DNA from: Mesorhizobium sp. 113-3-3
GTDB lineage: Bacteria > Pseudomonadota > Alphaproteobacteria > Rhizobiales > Rhizobiaceae
Assembly (NCBI RefSeq): GCF_016756495.1
Contig: NZ_AP023243.1
Coordinates: forward strand, 1,364,001-1,428,000
Reading direction: 5' to 3'
Length of the DNA stretch: 64,000 nucleotides
Shown: positions 24,632 to 31,877 of the stretch, piece by piece
Layout: every line of letters begins with the position of its first letter
Position numbering within the stretch: the stretch's first letter is position 1
The notes under the pieces: generated by a model
What the model was told of the DNA's origin: nothing
The model's input: only the letters and a program-made list of their open reading frames with translations
Database searches by the model: none
Made by a program: the position numbers and the translations under genes

Positions 24632-25402
24632 ATGTCAGGCCTGCTTCTCGATCCGTGGTTCTACGCGGCCGCCATTCCGGCGGTCATTCTGGTCGGCCTG
24701 TCCAAGGGCGGGTTTGGCGGTGCTGTCGGTTTCGTCGGCGTGCCGCTGATGGCGCTGACCATACCGCCGGTGCAGGCGGCGGCCATCCTGCTGCCGATCC
24801 TGTGCCTGATGGACATCGTCTCGGTCTGGACGTGGTGGGGCGTGTATGACCGCAAGATGCTGGTCGACATGATGCCCGGCGCCGTCATCGGCATCGGGCT
24901 CGGCTGGCTGACGGCCGCGCTGGTCACCGAAGAGGCGGTGCGGCTTATCGTGGGCGCCGTCGCGATCATCTTCGTGCTGCGCTGGCTTTATCTGCAGTTC
25001 CGCCATGGTTCCGACCATGCCGCCGAACCCAATCGTTTTGCGGCCGCGGTCTGGGGCACGGTCGCCGGCTTCACCAGCTTCGTCGCCCATGTCGGCGGCC
25101 CGCCCTTCCAGGTCTATGCCTTGCCGATCCGGCTCGATCCCAAGGTCCTGTCGGGCACCGCCGCGATCTTCTTTGCCGCGACCAATGCGTTGAAGCTCAT
25201 CCCCTATTTCGCGCTCGGCCAGTTCGACACCGCCAATCTCACGGCATCCGCCGTGCTGATGCCGCTGGCACCGCTGTCGACCATCGCCGGCGCCTGGCTG
25301 GTGCGGCGCATGCGGCCCGAGATCTTTTATCCCTTCACCTATGCGACCGTGGCTGTCGTGGCCGTCAAACTGCTGTGGGACGGCCTCGCCGGCCTCATGT
25401 AA
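24632..25402 (+). CDS. TauE/SafE-family sulfite/organosulfonate-type permease
   Basis: A 256-residue protein with about eight membrane helices. The family signatures are LVGLSKGGFGGAVGFVGVPLM near the start and GFTSFVAHVGGPPFQVYALP in the middle. TauE/SafE proteins export sulfite, sulfoacetate or related anions. I chose the ATG at 24632 (MSGLLLDPWFY), since the longer reading has no membrane topology upstream. No sulfur genes are nearby, so the substrate is open. Confidence 0.9.
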   Translation: MSGLLLDPWFYAAAIPAVILVGLSKGGFGGAVGFVGVPLMALTIPPVQAAAILLPILCLMDIVSVWTWWGVYDRKMLVDMMPGAVIGIGLGWLTAALVTEEAVRLIVGAVAIIFVLRWLYLQFRHGSDHAAEPNRFAAAVWGTVAGFTSFVAHVGGPPFQVYALPIRLDPKVLSGTAAIFFAATNALKLIPYFALGQFDTANLTASAVLMPLAPLSTIAGAWLVRRMRPEIFYPFTYATVAVVAVKLLWDGLAGLM

Positions 25403-25444
25403 GCAGGCGAGGCGGCTGCTCAGCCGCTCTCGCCCTCAGGGGAA

Positions 25445-25996
25445 TCAGGCGGCGCTTTCCACCAGCCGGCGGCTTCCGCCGATGGCCAGCGTGGCGCCTG
25501 CCGCCAGGACCAGCATCATGCCGGCGAGGATGCCGATGTCATGCGTGGTCGGCTTGAGCACCATGTCGGCGACGATCACCAGCATCACCGCGTAGTCGAA
25601 GCGCGCCGCGCTCATCATGCGCTGGCCGATGACAAGCACGGAAGGTGTCACACCGTCCTTGGCGATCATCGCGCCCATGCGCTCGCCGGTCGGCTTGAAG
25701 ATGAACATGCCGATCGAGAAGGTCGTGGCGTAGCCGGCCAGGCCGATGATGATCCACAGGTCGGAGAAGCCGACCCAGAAGGTGCACATGATGAGGCCGA
25801 AGAGCAGGGTCAGCATCGACATCGGCGCGAAGAAACGCCCCCCCAGTTGCCCGCTGGCACGCATTGCCTGAAGCTTGTCCTCGATGTTGCCGGCGCGCTC
25901 GGCAAGCATGCCGAGCAGGAACAGCACGAAGCCGCCGCCGACCCACAAGGTGGCTGAGACGATGTGGAGAAACTTGACGATCGAATACCAGTCCAT
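25445..25996 (-). CDS. DUF2269 family membrane protein
   Basis: A 183-residue protein with four to five membrane helices. VKFLHIVSATLWVGGGFVLFLLG is the DUF2269 opening, with a histidine in the first helix reminiscent of CopD-like heme or copper proteins. CGGAG lies 9 bases before the ATG at 25996. Function unknown. Convergent with the TauE-type gene. Confidence 0.8.
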   Translation of the reverse strand: MDWYSIVKFLHIVSATLWVGGGFVLFLLGMLAERAGNIEDKLQAMRASGQLGGRFFAPMSMLTLLFGLIMCTFWVGFSDLWIIIGLAGYATTFSIGMFIFKPTGERMGAMIAKDGVTPSVLVIGQRMMSAARFDYAVMLVIVADMVLKPTTHDIGILAGMMLVLAAGATLAIGGSRRLVESAA

Positions 25997-26321
25997 GGTT
26001 TTGCTCCGGTTCAATTGGGTTACGGTGGAGCGGATATGCGCCAGCCGTCAGAGAAGCGGGCGTTTAGCGCCGTGGCTGTTTCGGAACGATGCCGCGAAAA
26101 AGCCGGCTCTGTTTCGGCTGCGGTCAAAATCGATGTCGCTTGCAACGACGGCGAACGTGCTGCCCGATTTTCTGCTATTGCTGCATGCGTCGGGAGGGGT
26201 TGGCGACGACATCGTGCGGAAACAGTAGCGATGCTAGTGCGCCGAGGCCCGGTGGCGACAGCAGTCGCCGGACGATCAACCCATTCCCGGGAAACGGGAA
26301 GAGGCAACCAGGGGGAACATT
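25997..26321. other. Intergenic, nothing recognised
   Basis: A 325-base gap between two divergent small membrane-protein genes. Short open frames here lack ribosome-binding sites and homologous patterns. A small hairpin (CCC..CCCGGGAAACGGG near 26281-26300) precedes the next gene. Confidence 0.5.
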
Positions 26322-26702
26322 ATGCAAGGGGTAGCACGGAATTTCTTCACGCTGGCCATCATCTACGCGCTGTGCGGCATGGCGCTCGGCATCCACATGG
26401 CGATCAGCGAAGACCATGGCCAGATGCCAACCCACGCCCATATCATGGTAGCCGGCTGGCTGATGTCGGCGGTCTTCGCCTTCTTCTACCATCTGTTTCC
26501 GGCCACCGGGCAAAAGGCAATCGCCGCCGTCCATTTCTGGCTGACGGCAATCAGCGGGATCGGGCTGATGATCGGCCTCTTCTTCCTGCTTGCGGGCAAT
26601 CCGGCCATAGAGCCGGTGCTGGGGATCGCCTCGATCGGCTTCTATGCGGGAATGCTGCTGTTTGCCTTCATCGCTTTGCCGGTTGTTTGGAAAAAGGCCT
26701 GA
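26322..26702 (+). CDS. Small membrane protein, cytochrome-oxidase-subunit-like
   Basis: A 126-residue protein with four membrane helices. The pattern LGIHMAISEDHGQMPTHAHIMVAGWLMSAVFAFFYHLFP places histidines at the positions of heme ligands in the heme-copper oxidase subunit I family, so it is probably a short relative found as a stand-alone gene in rhizobia. GGGGGAAC precedes the ATG at 26322. Role unknown. Confidence 0.78.
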   Translation: MQGVARNFFTLAIIYALCGMALGIHMAISEDHGQMPTHAHIMVAGWLMSAVFAFFYHLFPATGQKAIAAVHFWLTAISGIGLMIGLFFLLAGNPAIEPVLGIASIGFYAGMLLFAFIALPVVWKKA

Positions 26703-26782
26703 ACCGAAGGTCCGAGAGGGTTATTGGGGCTGTGCTGTTACGGCACAGGCATGCGGCGTTCGGTCAAAAAACATCGGTGCCG

Positions 26783-26797
26783 TTAAAGGTTCATTAA
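26783..26797 (+). promoter_or_regulatory. CtrA-type box (TTAA-N7-TTAA) upstream of the candidate sRNA
   Basis: TTAAAGGTTCATTAA has exact 7-base spacing between two TTAA halves, the CtrA consensus. A TACTAT -10-like hexamer follows at 26812-26817, placing a start near 26824. This would make the candidate sRNA CtrA-controlled. Confidence 0.6.
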
Positions 26798-26823
26798 GCT
26801 TTACAGGCGTTTACTATGCGCAT

Positions 26824-26919
26824 CCAGTGATCTGGATTCTTACCGAGTGGTTGGAGCCACTTTGTTTGACGCCTCCCTGTTAAACTCCTGAGAGCCGCCT
26901 TATCCGCGGCTCTTTTTTT
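26824..26919 (+). ncRNA. Candidate trans-acting small RNA
   Basis: About 95 bases in a 383-base gap, with three predicted hairpins: CCAG/CTGG (26823-26834), AGTGG/CCACT (26846-26861) and a rho-independent terminator. Between the last two are CCTCCC (26872-26877) and CTCCT, single-stranded anti-Shine-Dalgarno-like motifs typical of alphaproteobacterial regulatory sRNAs. A CtrA-type box and -10 sit just upstream. I cannot assign a family; it could belong to a known alpha-r or Rfam suhB-type family. No open frame explains this region. Confidence 0.65.
26891..26919 (+). terminator. Intrinsic terminator of the candidate sRNA
   Basis: AGAGCCGC (26891-26898) and GCGGCTCT (26906-26913) form a perfect 8-bp stem with a 7-base loop, followed by seven T. 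Confidence 0.9.
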
Positions 26920-26956
26920 GTCCGCATTCCGGGGACCCCATGGCAGCGGCCCGCCG

Positions 26957-26971
26957 TTAACCTTCTGTTAA
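26957..26971 (+). promoter_or_regulatory. CtrA-type box upstream of rcdA
   Basis: TTAACCTTCTGTTAA, exact TTAA-N7-TTAA, 114 bases before the rcdA start. Fits CtrA control of the adaptor for CtrA degradation. Confidence 0.6.
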
Positions 26972-27085
26972 ACATGTGCTTGCCTTCACCCCGTGCAAAG
27001 CGCATTTTCAAGCTTCAGTCATATAGGGTGCCGGGTGTATCGGCAGTGAACCGAATCGGCCGGTTGCAAGTGCAGGGGCGTATCA

Positions 27086-27619
27086 ATGAACGAGCCTTCG
27101 AAGGGCAGTGCGAAAACCGTCAAACTGGCGGAGCGTCGGGTTTTTTCGCACTCCTTCAAACCGCTCTACCAGGAAGGCATGGGGCTGGTCGAACAGGCGG
27201 CCGAGTATCTTGACGGCAAGGGCCGCGCCGAGGCCAAGAAGCTGTCGCGGCTGGCGGCCACGCTCTACGCGGCCGAATCGATGCGGCTGACGACCAGGCT
27301 GATGCAGGTCGCCTCCTGGCTGCTTTTGCAGCGCGCGGCCAATTCCGGCGAGATGACCCGCGACCAGGTTGCTTCGGAAAAGTCCAAGGTGCGTCTCGAC
27401 ACCGCTTCCGCGCATGACGAAGCCGCCGGCTGGGCCGAACTGCCCGAGGATTTCCTCGACCTCGTCAACCGCTCGCTTCGCCTGCAGGCGCTGGTGCGCC
27501 GCATGGACGACGAGATTTACGGTGCCGGCGCCGTGGTCGACATGCAGCCGATGGGCCGCCGGCCCAATCCGGTTTCCGACCAGATCAGCCTGCTGAACAC
27601 GGCTTTCGCCCGCAACTAA
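27086..27619 (+). CDS. rcdA: RcdA-type (DUF1465) adaptor of CtrA proteolysis
   Basis: A 177-residue all-helical protein of the DUF1465 family. Diagnostic stretches are FSHSFKPLYQEGMGLVEQAA, ESMRLTTRLMQVASWLLLQRA and LPEDFLDLVNRSLRLQALVRRMD. In Caulobacter RcdA works with CpdR, PopA and ClpXP to degrade CtrA at the cell pole; the rhizobial protein is its orthologue by family, but its role here is inferred. Start ATG 27086. Upstream lie a CtrA-type box and the candidate sRNA; a palindromic element separates it from ruvC. Confidence 0.83.
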   Translation: MNEPSKGSAKTVKLAERRVFSHSFKPLYQEGMGLVEQAAEYLDGKGRAEAKKLSRLAATLYAAESMRLTTRLMQVASWLLLQRAANSGEMTRDQVASEKSKVRLDTASAHDEAAGWAELPEDFLDLVNRSLRLQALVRRMDDEIYGAGAVVDMQPMGRRPNPVSDQISLLNTAFARN

Positions 27620-27654
27620 TAGCCTGCTTGATAACCCTACTCTGACGGATACCC

Positions 27655-27777
27655 GAGGCGGTTTTCTGCGCTTCCGGTGCTCACGTACTTTAGTACGCTC
27701 CGCTCGTCGCGGGGCGACCCCGAAAACCTCCCCATCTGTCTCGTCGGAGCGAGTTCTCAAACAGCCCATGGCTGTTT
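27655..27777. repeat. Composite intergenic palindromic element
   Basis: Two dyads fill the gap between rcdA and ruvC. The first pairs GGTTTTC (27660-27666) with GAAAACC (27722-27728) and has a central CGTAC-TTTA-GTACG (27684-27697). The second is AAACAGCC-CAT-GGCTGTTT (27759-27777). The sequence around CGTACTTTAGTACGCTCCGC resembles a widely scattered rhizobial intergenic repeat known to me from memory; only one copy is in this window. Confidence 0.6.
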
Positions 27778-27846
27778 CGAGCGTTGTCGTTTCCGGTTTG
27801 TTCACATTTCGCTGGCATCGCTGTCGGCGGGAGGTAGAGTGACCGG

Positions 27847-28356
27847 ATGGGGGACGCGATTCGCATCATTGGCATCGATCCGGGGCTCAGGCGCACCGGC
27901 TGGGGCATCGTCGAGAGCCTCGGCAATTCCTTGCGCTTCGTCGCGTCCGGCACCGTGCGCTCCGAGGACAAGGCAGCGCTGGCGACGCGGCTCTGCCAAT
28001 TGCATGACGGGCTCGCCGAAGTCCTGCATGCGGCAATGCCGCATGAGGCGGCCGTCGAACAGACCTTTGTCAACAAGGATGCCGTGGCGACGCTGAAGCT
28101 CGGCCAGGCGCGCGGCATCGCCATGCTGGTGCCGGCGCGTGCCGGGCTCGTCGTCGCCGAATATGCGCCCAATGCGGTGAAGAAGGCGGTGATCGGCGTT
28201 GGCCATGGCGACAAGAAGCAGATCCACATGATGGTGAAGGTGCTGCTGCCCAAGGCGACCTTCGACACCGAACATGCCGCCGACGCGCTGGCGATCGCGA
28301 TTTGCCACGCGCATCACCGCCAGAGCGCCGCCTACCGGATGGCGCTTGCCGGGTAA
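27847..28356 (+). CDS. ruvC: Holliday junction endonuclease RuvC
   Basis: A 169-residue resolvase. The catalytic acidic residues are in place: [14 protein letters not shown] (Asp), [11 protein letters not shown] (Glu) and [17 protein letters not shown] (Asp pair). It cleaves Holliday junctions moved by RuvAB. Start ATG 27847. It is the first gene of a ruv cluster that is interrupted by a toxin-antitoxin pair before ruvA. Confidence 0.95.
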   Translation: MGDAIRIIGIDPGLRRTGWGIVESLGNSLRFVASGTVRSEDKAALATRLCQLHDGLAEVLHAAMPHEAAVEQTFVNKDAVATLKLGQARGIAMLVPARAGLVVAEYAPNAVKKAVIGVGHGDKKQIHMMVKVLLPKATFDTEHAADALAIAICHAHHRQSAAYRMALAG

Positions 28357-28364
28357 CGATGTTC

Positions 28365-28393
28365 TTGACTTGTTCACGTCTTGGGGATAAGTA
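28365..28393 (+). promoter_or_regulatory. Sigma-70-type promoter of the toxin-antitoxin pair
   Basis: TTGACT (28365-28370) is followed 17 bases later by TAAGTA (28388-28393), directly ahead of the antitoxin palindrome. Starts right after the ruvC stop at 28356, so the pair can be expressed on its own. Confidence 0.5.
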
Positions 28394-28410
28394 ATACCTT
28401 AGAGGTATTA
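28392..28410. promoter_or_regulatory. Antitoxin operator palindrome overlapping the ribosome-binding site
   Basis: TAATACC-TTAGA-GGTATTA is perfect with 7-base arms and ends two bases before the antitoxin ATG. AGAGG, its Shine-Dalgarno, sits inside the right arm. Fits conditional autorepression by an AbrB-type antitoxin. Confidence 0.7.
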
Positions 28411-28412
28411 CC

Positions 28413-28682
28413 ATGCGCGTGACCACCAAGGGGCAAGTCACAATCCCCAAGCCGATAAGGGACCATCTGGGCATCGGTCCGGGCTCGGAGGTGGAATTCG
28501 TGGCGACAGACGGGGGCGTTCAGCTTGTTCCCGTCAACGAGAACCTCTCGCAGGAGGAGAAATTGCGCAGGTTCCACGATGTCCTCGACCGGATGGAGGG
28601 GACGTTGGATCTGGGGGGCATGACGGCCGATCAGTACATGGAGTGGTTGAGGGGGCCTCGTGAAGATCTCGACGTTGATTGA
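28413..28682 (+). CDS. AbrB/MazE-type antitoxin
   Basis: An 89-residue protein. Residues 1-45 form a swapped-hairpin AbrB domain (VTTKGQVTIPKPIRDHLGIGPGSEVEFVA), the DNA-binding half; the C-terminal part (LRRFHDVLDRMEG..DQYMEWLRGPRED) is the toxin-neutralising tail. The PIN toxin start overlaps its 3' end by 23 bases. Located between ruvC and ruvA. Belongs to the VapB/MazE class by architecture. Confidence 0.88.
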   Translation: MRVTTKGQVTIPKPIRDHLGIGPGSEVEFVATDGGVQLVPVNENLSQEEKLRRFHDVLDRMEGTLDLGGMTADQYMEWLRGPREDLDVD

Positions 28683-29079
28683 CACAAATGTCCTGATCGA
28701 CGTTTGGGGACCGGCGGGGCCGATGAAAGAATGGTCGGCATCGGCGATCGCTTCCTGCCGTCGCGATGGCGCATTGGTCGTCAATACGATCATCTGGTCG
28801 GAGCTGGCGCCGCTGATCGCGACAGAGGGGGCGCTTCGAAAAGCCGCCGACATGCTCGAGATGGATCGCGAACTTGTGCCCTGGGACGCGGCATTCCTGG
28901 CCGGCGTCACGCATTCCCGCTATCGCCGGGCCGGCGGCGTCAGGGAAAGGACCTTGCCCGATTTCTTTATCGGCGCTCATGCGACCGTTGCCGGGCATCG
29001 TCTTTTGACACGCGACGCCGCGCGGTATCGCAGTTACTTTCCCGATCTCGACATCATTTCTCCGGAAAGCCACCCATGA
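28660..29079 (+). CDS. PIN-domain ribonuclease toxin (VapC-like)
   Basis: A 139-residue PIN protein. The acidic residues are visible: STLIDTNVLIDVW (first Asp), NTIIWSELAPLI (Glu) and TLPDFFIGAHATVAGHRLLTRD (Asp with the last Asp). The start is a GTG at 28660 inside the antitoxin gene, the usual coupled arrangement. PIN toxins cleave tRNA or rRNA. Its stop lies 27 bases from ruvA, so ruvA may be co-transcribed with the toxin. Confidence 0.87.
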   Translation: MKISTLIDTNVLIDVWGPAGPMKEWSASAIASCRRDGALVVNTIIWSELAPLIATEGALRKAADMLEMDRELVPWDAAFLAGVTHSRYRRAGGVRERTLPDFFIGAHATVAGHRLLTRDAARYRSYFPDLDIISPESHP

Positions 29080-29106
29080 GGGCCCATATTCCATGAAAAA
29101 TCTGGC

Positions 29107-29727
29107 ATGATCGGCAAGCTCAAGGGCACGTTGGACGAGATCGACGAGGATCATTGCCTCGTCGACATCCATGGCGTTGGCTATGTCGCCTACTGTTCGG
29201 CGCGCACGCTTGCCGCACTGCCTTCGCCCGGCGAAGCGGTGGTGCTGTTCATCGAGACCTATGTGCGCGAGGACATGATCCGGCTTTACGGCTTCCAGTC
29301 GCAGCTTGAGCGCGAGTGGTTTCGGTTGCTGATGAACAATGTGCCGGGTGTCGGCGCCAAGGTGGCGCTGGCCATCCTGTCGACGCTGGCGCCGGCCGAT
29401 CTCGCCAATGCCATCGCGCTGCGCGACATCGCCATGGTCAGCCGAGCCCCCGGCGTCGGCAAGAAGGTGGCCGAGCGCATCGTCACCGAGCTGAAGAACA
29501 AGGCGCCGGCCTATGCGGGTACCGCCTCCGGCACCATCGGCCTGAAGCAGGAGCTCGGCGAAGGCGTGGCTCCGGCGCCGATCACCGACGCGGTCTCGGC
29601 GCTGGTCAATCTCGGCTATTCGCGCGACACCGCCGCCAATGCGGTTGCCGCGGCGTTGAAGACGGCAGGCGAGGACGCGGACGCCTCGAAGCTGATCCGC
29701 TTCGGATTGAAGGAACTGGCGCGGTGA
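29107..29727 (+). CDS. ruvA: Holliday junction DNA helicase subunit RuvA
   Basis: A 206-residue RuvA. Domain I starts [26 protein letters not shown]; domain II carries helix-hairpin-helix motifs ([15 protein letters not shown] and [14 protein letters not shown]) that grip junction DNA; domain III (about residues 155-206) contacts RuvB. The gene follows the toxin-antitoxin pair by 27 bases and precedes ruvB by 43. Confidence 0.96.
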
Positions 29728-29770
29728 GGGCTCGCTTGTCGGTTTGCCTGCCATGTGCAAGGAAGACGGC

Positions 29771-30808
29771 ATGAGCCTGTCGCCCCGCCTCATTGCTCCC
29801 GAAAAACGCGGCGAGGATGCCGATCAGACCTTGCGGCCGCAGACGCTTGCCGACTTCGTCGGCCAGGCGGCGGTGCGGGCCAACCTCAAGGTCTTCATCG
29901 AGGCCGCCAAGGGCCGCAACGAGGCGCTCGACCATGTGCTGTTCGTCGGGCCGCCGGGGCTGGGCAAGACGACGCTGGCGCAGATCATGGCGCGCGAACT
30001 CGGCGTCAATTTCCGCTCGACCTCCGGTCCGGTCATCGCCAAGGCCGGCGATCTCGCCGCGCTGCTCACCAATCTCGAAGAAGGCGACGTGCTGTTCATC
30101 GACGAGATCCACCGGCTCAACCCGGCGGTGGAGGAAATCCTCTATCCGGCGATGGAGGATTTCCAGCTCGACCTGATCATCGGCGAGGGACCGGCGGCGC
30201 GCTCGGTCAAGATCGATCTTGCCCGTTTCACGCTGGTCGCCGCCACCACGCGGCTCGGCCTGCTCACCAATCCGCTGCGCGATCGGTTCGGCATTCCTGT
30301 GCGGCTCAATTTCTACACGGTCGAGGAGCTGGAGCAGATCGTCCGTCGCGGTGCGCGCATCCTGCAGATGCCGCTCGGCGACGACGGCGCGCTGGAGATC
30401 GCGCGGCGCGCGCGCGGCACGCCGCGCATAGCGGGGCGGCTGTTGCGCCGCGTGCGCGATTTCGCCTCGGTCGCCGGCGATGGCCATGTCGACCGTCTCA
30501 TCGCCGACGAGGCGCTGACCCGGCTCGAAGTCGACGCGCTCGGCCTCGACGCGCTCGACCGCCGGTATCTGTCGATGATCGCCCGCAATTTCGGCGGCGG
30601 GCCGGTGGGCATCGAGACGATCGCGGCGGGCCTTTCCGAGCCGCGCGACGCCATCGAGGACATCATCGAGCCCTATCTCATCCAGCAGGGCTTCATCCAG
30701 CGCACGCCGCGCGGCCGCATGCTGACGGCCAATGCCTGGCGCCATCTCGGCCTCGACGCGCCAAAGGACCTGGCGCAGCAGCAGATCAACCTGTTCCAGG
30801 AAGAATAG
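29771..30808 (+). CDS. ruvB: Holliday junction branch migration ATPase RuvB
   Basis: A 345-residue AAA+ motor. Walker [13 protein letters not shown], Walker [11 protein letters not shown], sensor 1 [10 protein letters not shown] and the arginine-finger region RDRFG are intact, followed by the winged helix ([13 protein letters not shown]). I chose the ATG at 29771, preceded by AAGGAAG; in-frame TTG and ATG at 29744 and 29753 are less well placed. Confidence 0.96.
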
Positions 30809-30966
30809 CGGCGCGGCGTCCGGGCGCGGGTTCTCAGACAGTGATCAAGAATATGTGACCCGTCCTGCGCAAAATCTGCGCGTCTTTGCCGATTTGCCGG
30901 CGTAATCCTGGATTTTATCGAACGCATGCGGGGAGCCGCTGCGATCGAAGGGCTGGGAGCCAATCC

Positions 30967-31863
30967 ATGATAACCAGACGCGGGTTCCTGCGCTTCATCG
31001 GCGGGTCGTTCCTGACCGCCGCCGCGCTCGGCGCCTATGCGGTCGGCATCGAGCCGATGCTGTTGACGCATGTGAAGCGCTACGCGCTGAAGCCGCCGCA
31101 CTGGCCTGATGGCCTGAAGCTGAGGGTTGTCGCACTCGCCGACATCCATGCCTGCCGGCCCTGGATGACGCAGGAGCATATTGCTTCGCTCTGCGACGAT
31201 GCGAATGCGTTGCAGCCGGACGTCATCGTGCTGCTGGGCGATTACATTGCCGGCATGCCCATGGTGACGGGGCCGGTGACGCCATCGCAATGGGCATCCG
31301 CCCTGTCGGGCCTCAAGGCGCCGCTCGGCGTCCTGTCGATCCTCGGCAATCACGATTGGTGGAGCGATGGCTTCGCGCAGCGCGCCGGAGCCGGCCCGAT
31401 CATCGCGCGCAAGGCCCTGGAGACGGTCGGCATCCCGGTGCTGGAGAACGATGTCGTGCGCCTGGAGAAAGATGGGCATGGCGTCTGGATCGCTGGCCTG
31501 GCCGATCAGCTGGCGCTGCTGCCGGCCAGGAGGGGCGATGACTGCAAGGGGCTCGACGATCTCGACGGCACGCTGGCCAAGGTAGGTGACACCGCGCCGA
31601 TCATCCTGCTTGCCCATGAGCCTGACATTTTCCCGACCGTGCCGTGGCGGGTTTCGCTGACCCTGTCGGGCCACACCCATGGCGGGCAGGTGCGGCTGTT
31701 CGGCTATTCGCCTGTCGTGCCGTCGCGTTTTGGCAATCGCTACGCCTATGGCCATGTCGTCGAGAACGATCGCAATCTGATCGTCTCCGGCGGGCTCGGC
31801 TTCAGCATCATGCCGGTGCGTTTTGGCGTGCGGCCGGAGATCCTGCAGATCGACCTCGGCTGA
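30967..31863 (+). CDS. Tat-exported metallophosphoesterase
   Basis: A 298-residue phosphoesterase of the YkuE type. The N terminus MITRRGFLRFIGGSFLTAAA is a twin-arginine signal or anchor. Metal-site motifs follow in order: ALADIHACRPWM (DxH), VLLGDYIAG (GDxxx), SILGNHDWWSDG (GNHD), LAHEPDIFP (H) and LSGHTHGGQ (GHxH). Such enzymes act on UDP-sugars or lipid pyrophosphates in the periplasm. Start ATG 30967. Not coupled to ruvB (158-base gap). Confidence 0.9.
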   Translation: MITRRGFLRFIGGSFLTAAALGAYAVGIEPMLLTHVKRYALKPPHWPDGLKLRVVALADIHACRPWMTQEHIASLCDDANALQPDVIVLLGDYIAGMPMVTGPVTPSQWASALSGLKAPLGVLSILGNHDWWSDGFAQRAGAGPIIARKALETVGIPVLENDVVRLEKDGHGVWIAGLADQLALLPARRGDDCKGLDDLDGTLAKVGDTAPIILLAHEPDIFPTVPWRVSLTLSGHTHGGQVRLFGYSPVVPSRFGNRYAYGHVVENDRNLIVSGGLGFSIMPVRFGVRPEILQIDLG

Positions 31864-31877
31864 TCTGAGGGCAGTTC

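Noticed and set aside
25997..26321. A small gene in this gap (for example the 81-residue frame from 26089)
   Set aside because: No ribosome-binding site, no hydrophobic or domain pattern, and the frame is cysteine/arginine rich as expected for noncoding GC-rich DNA.
27655..27777. A small RNA or terminator between rcdA and ruvC
   Set aside because: The dyads are strong but there is no T run and no promoter; the sequence looks like a dispersed palindromic repeat.
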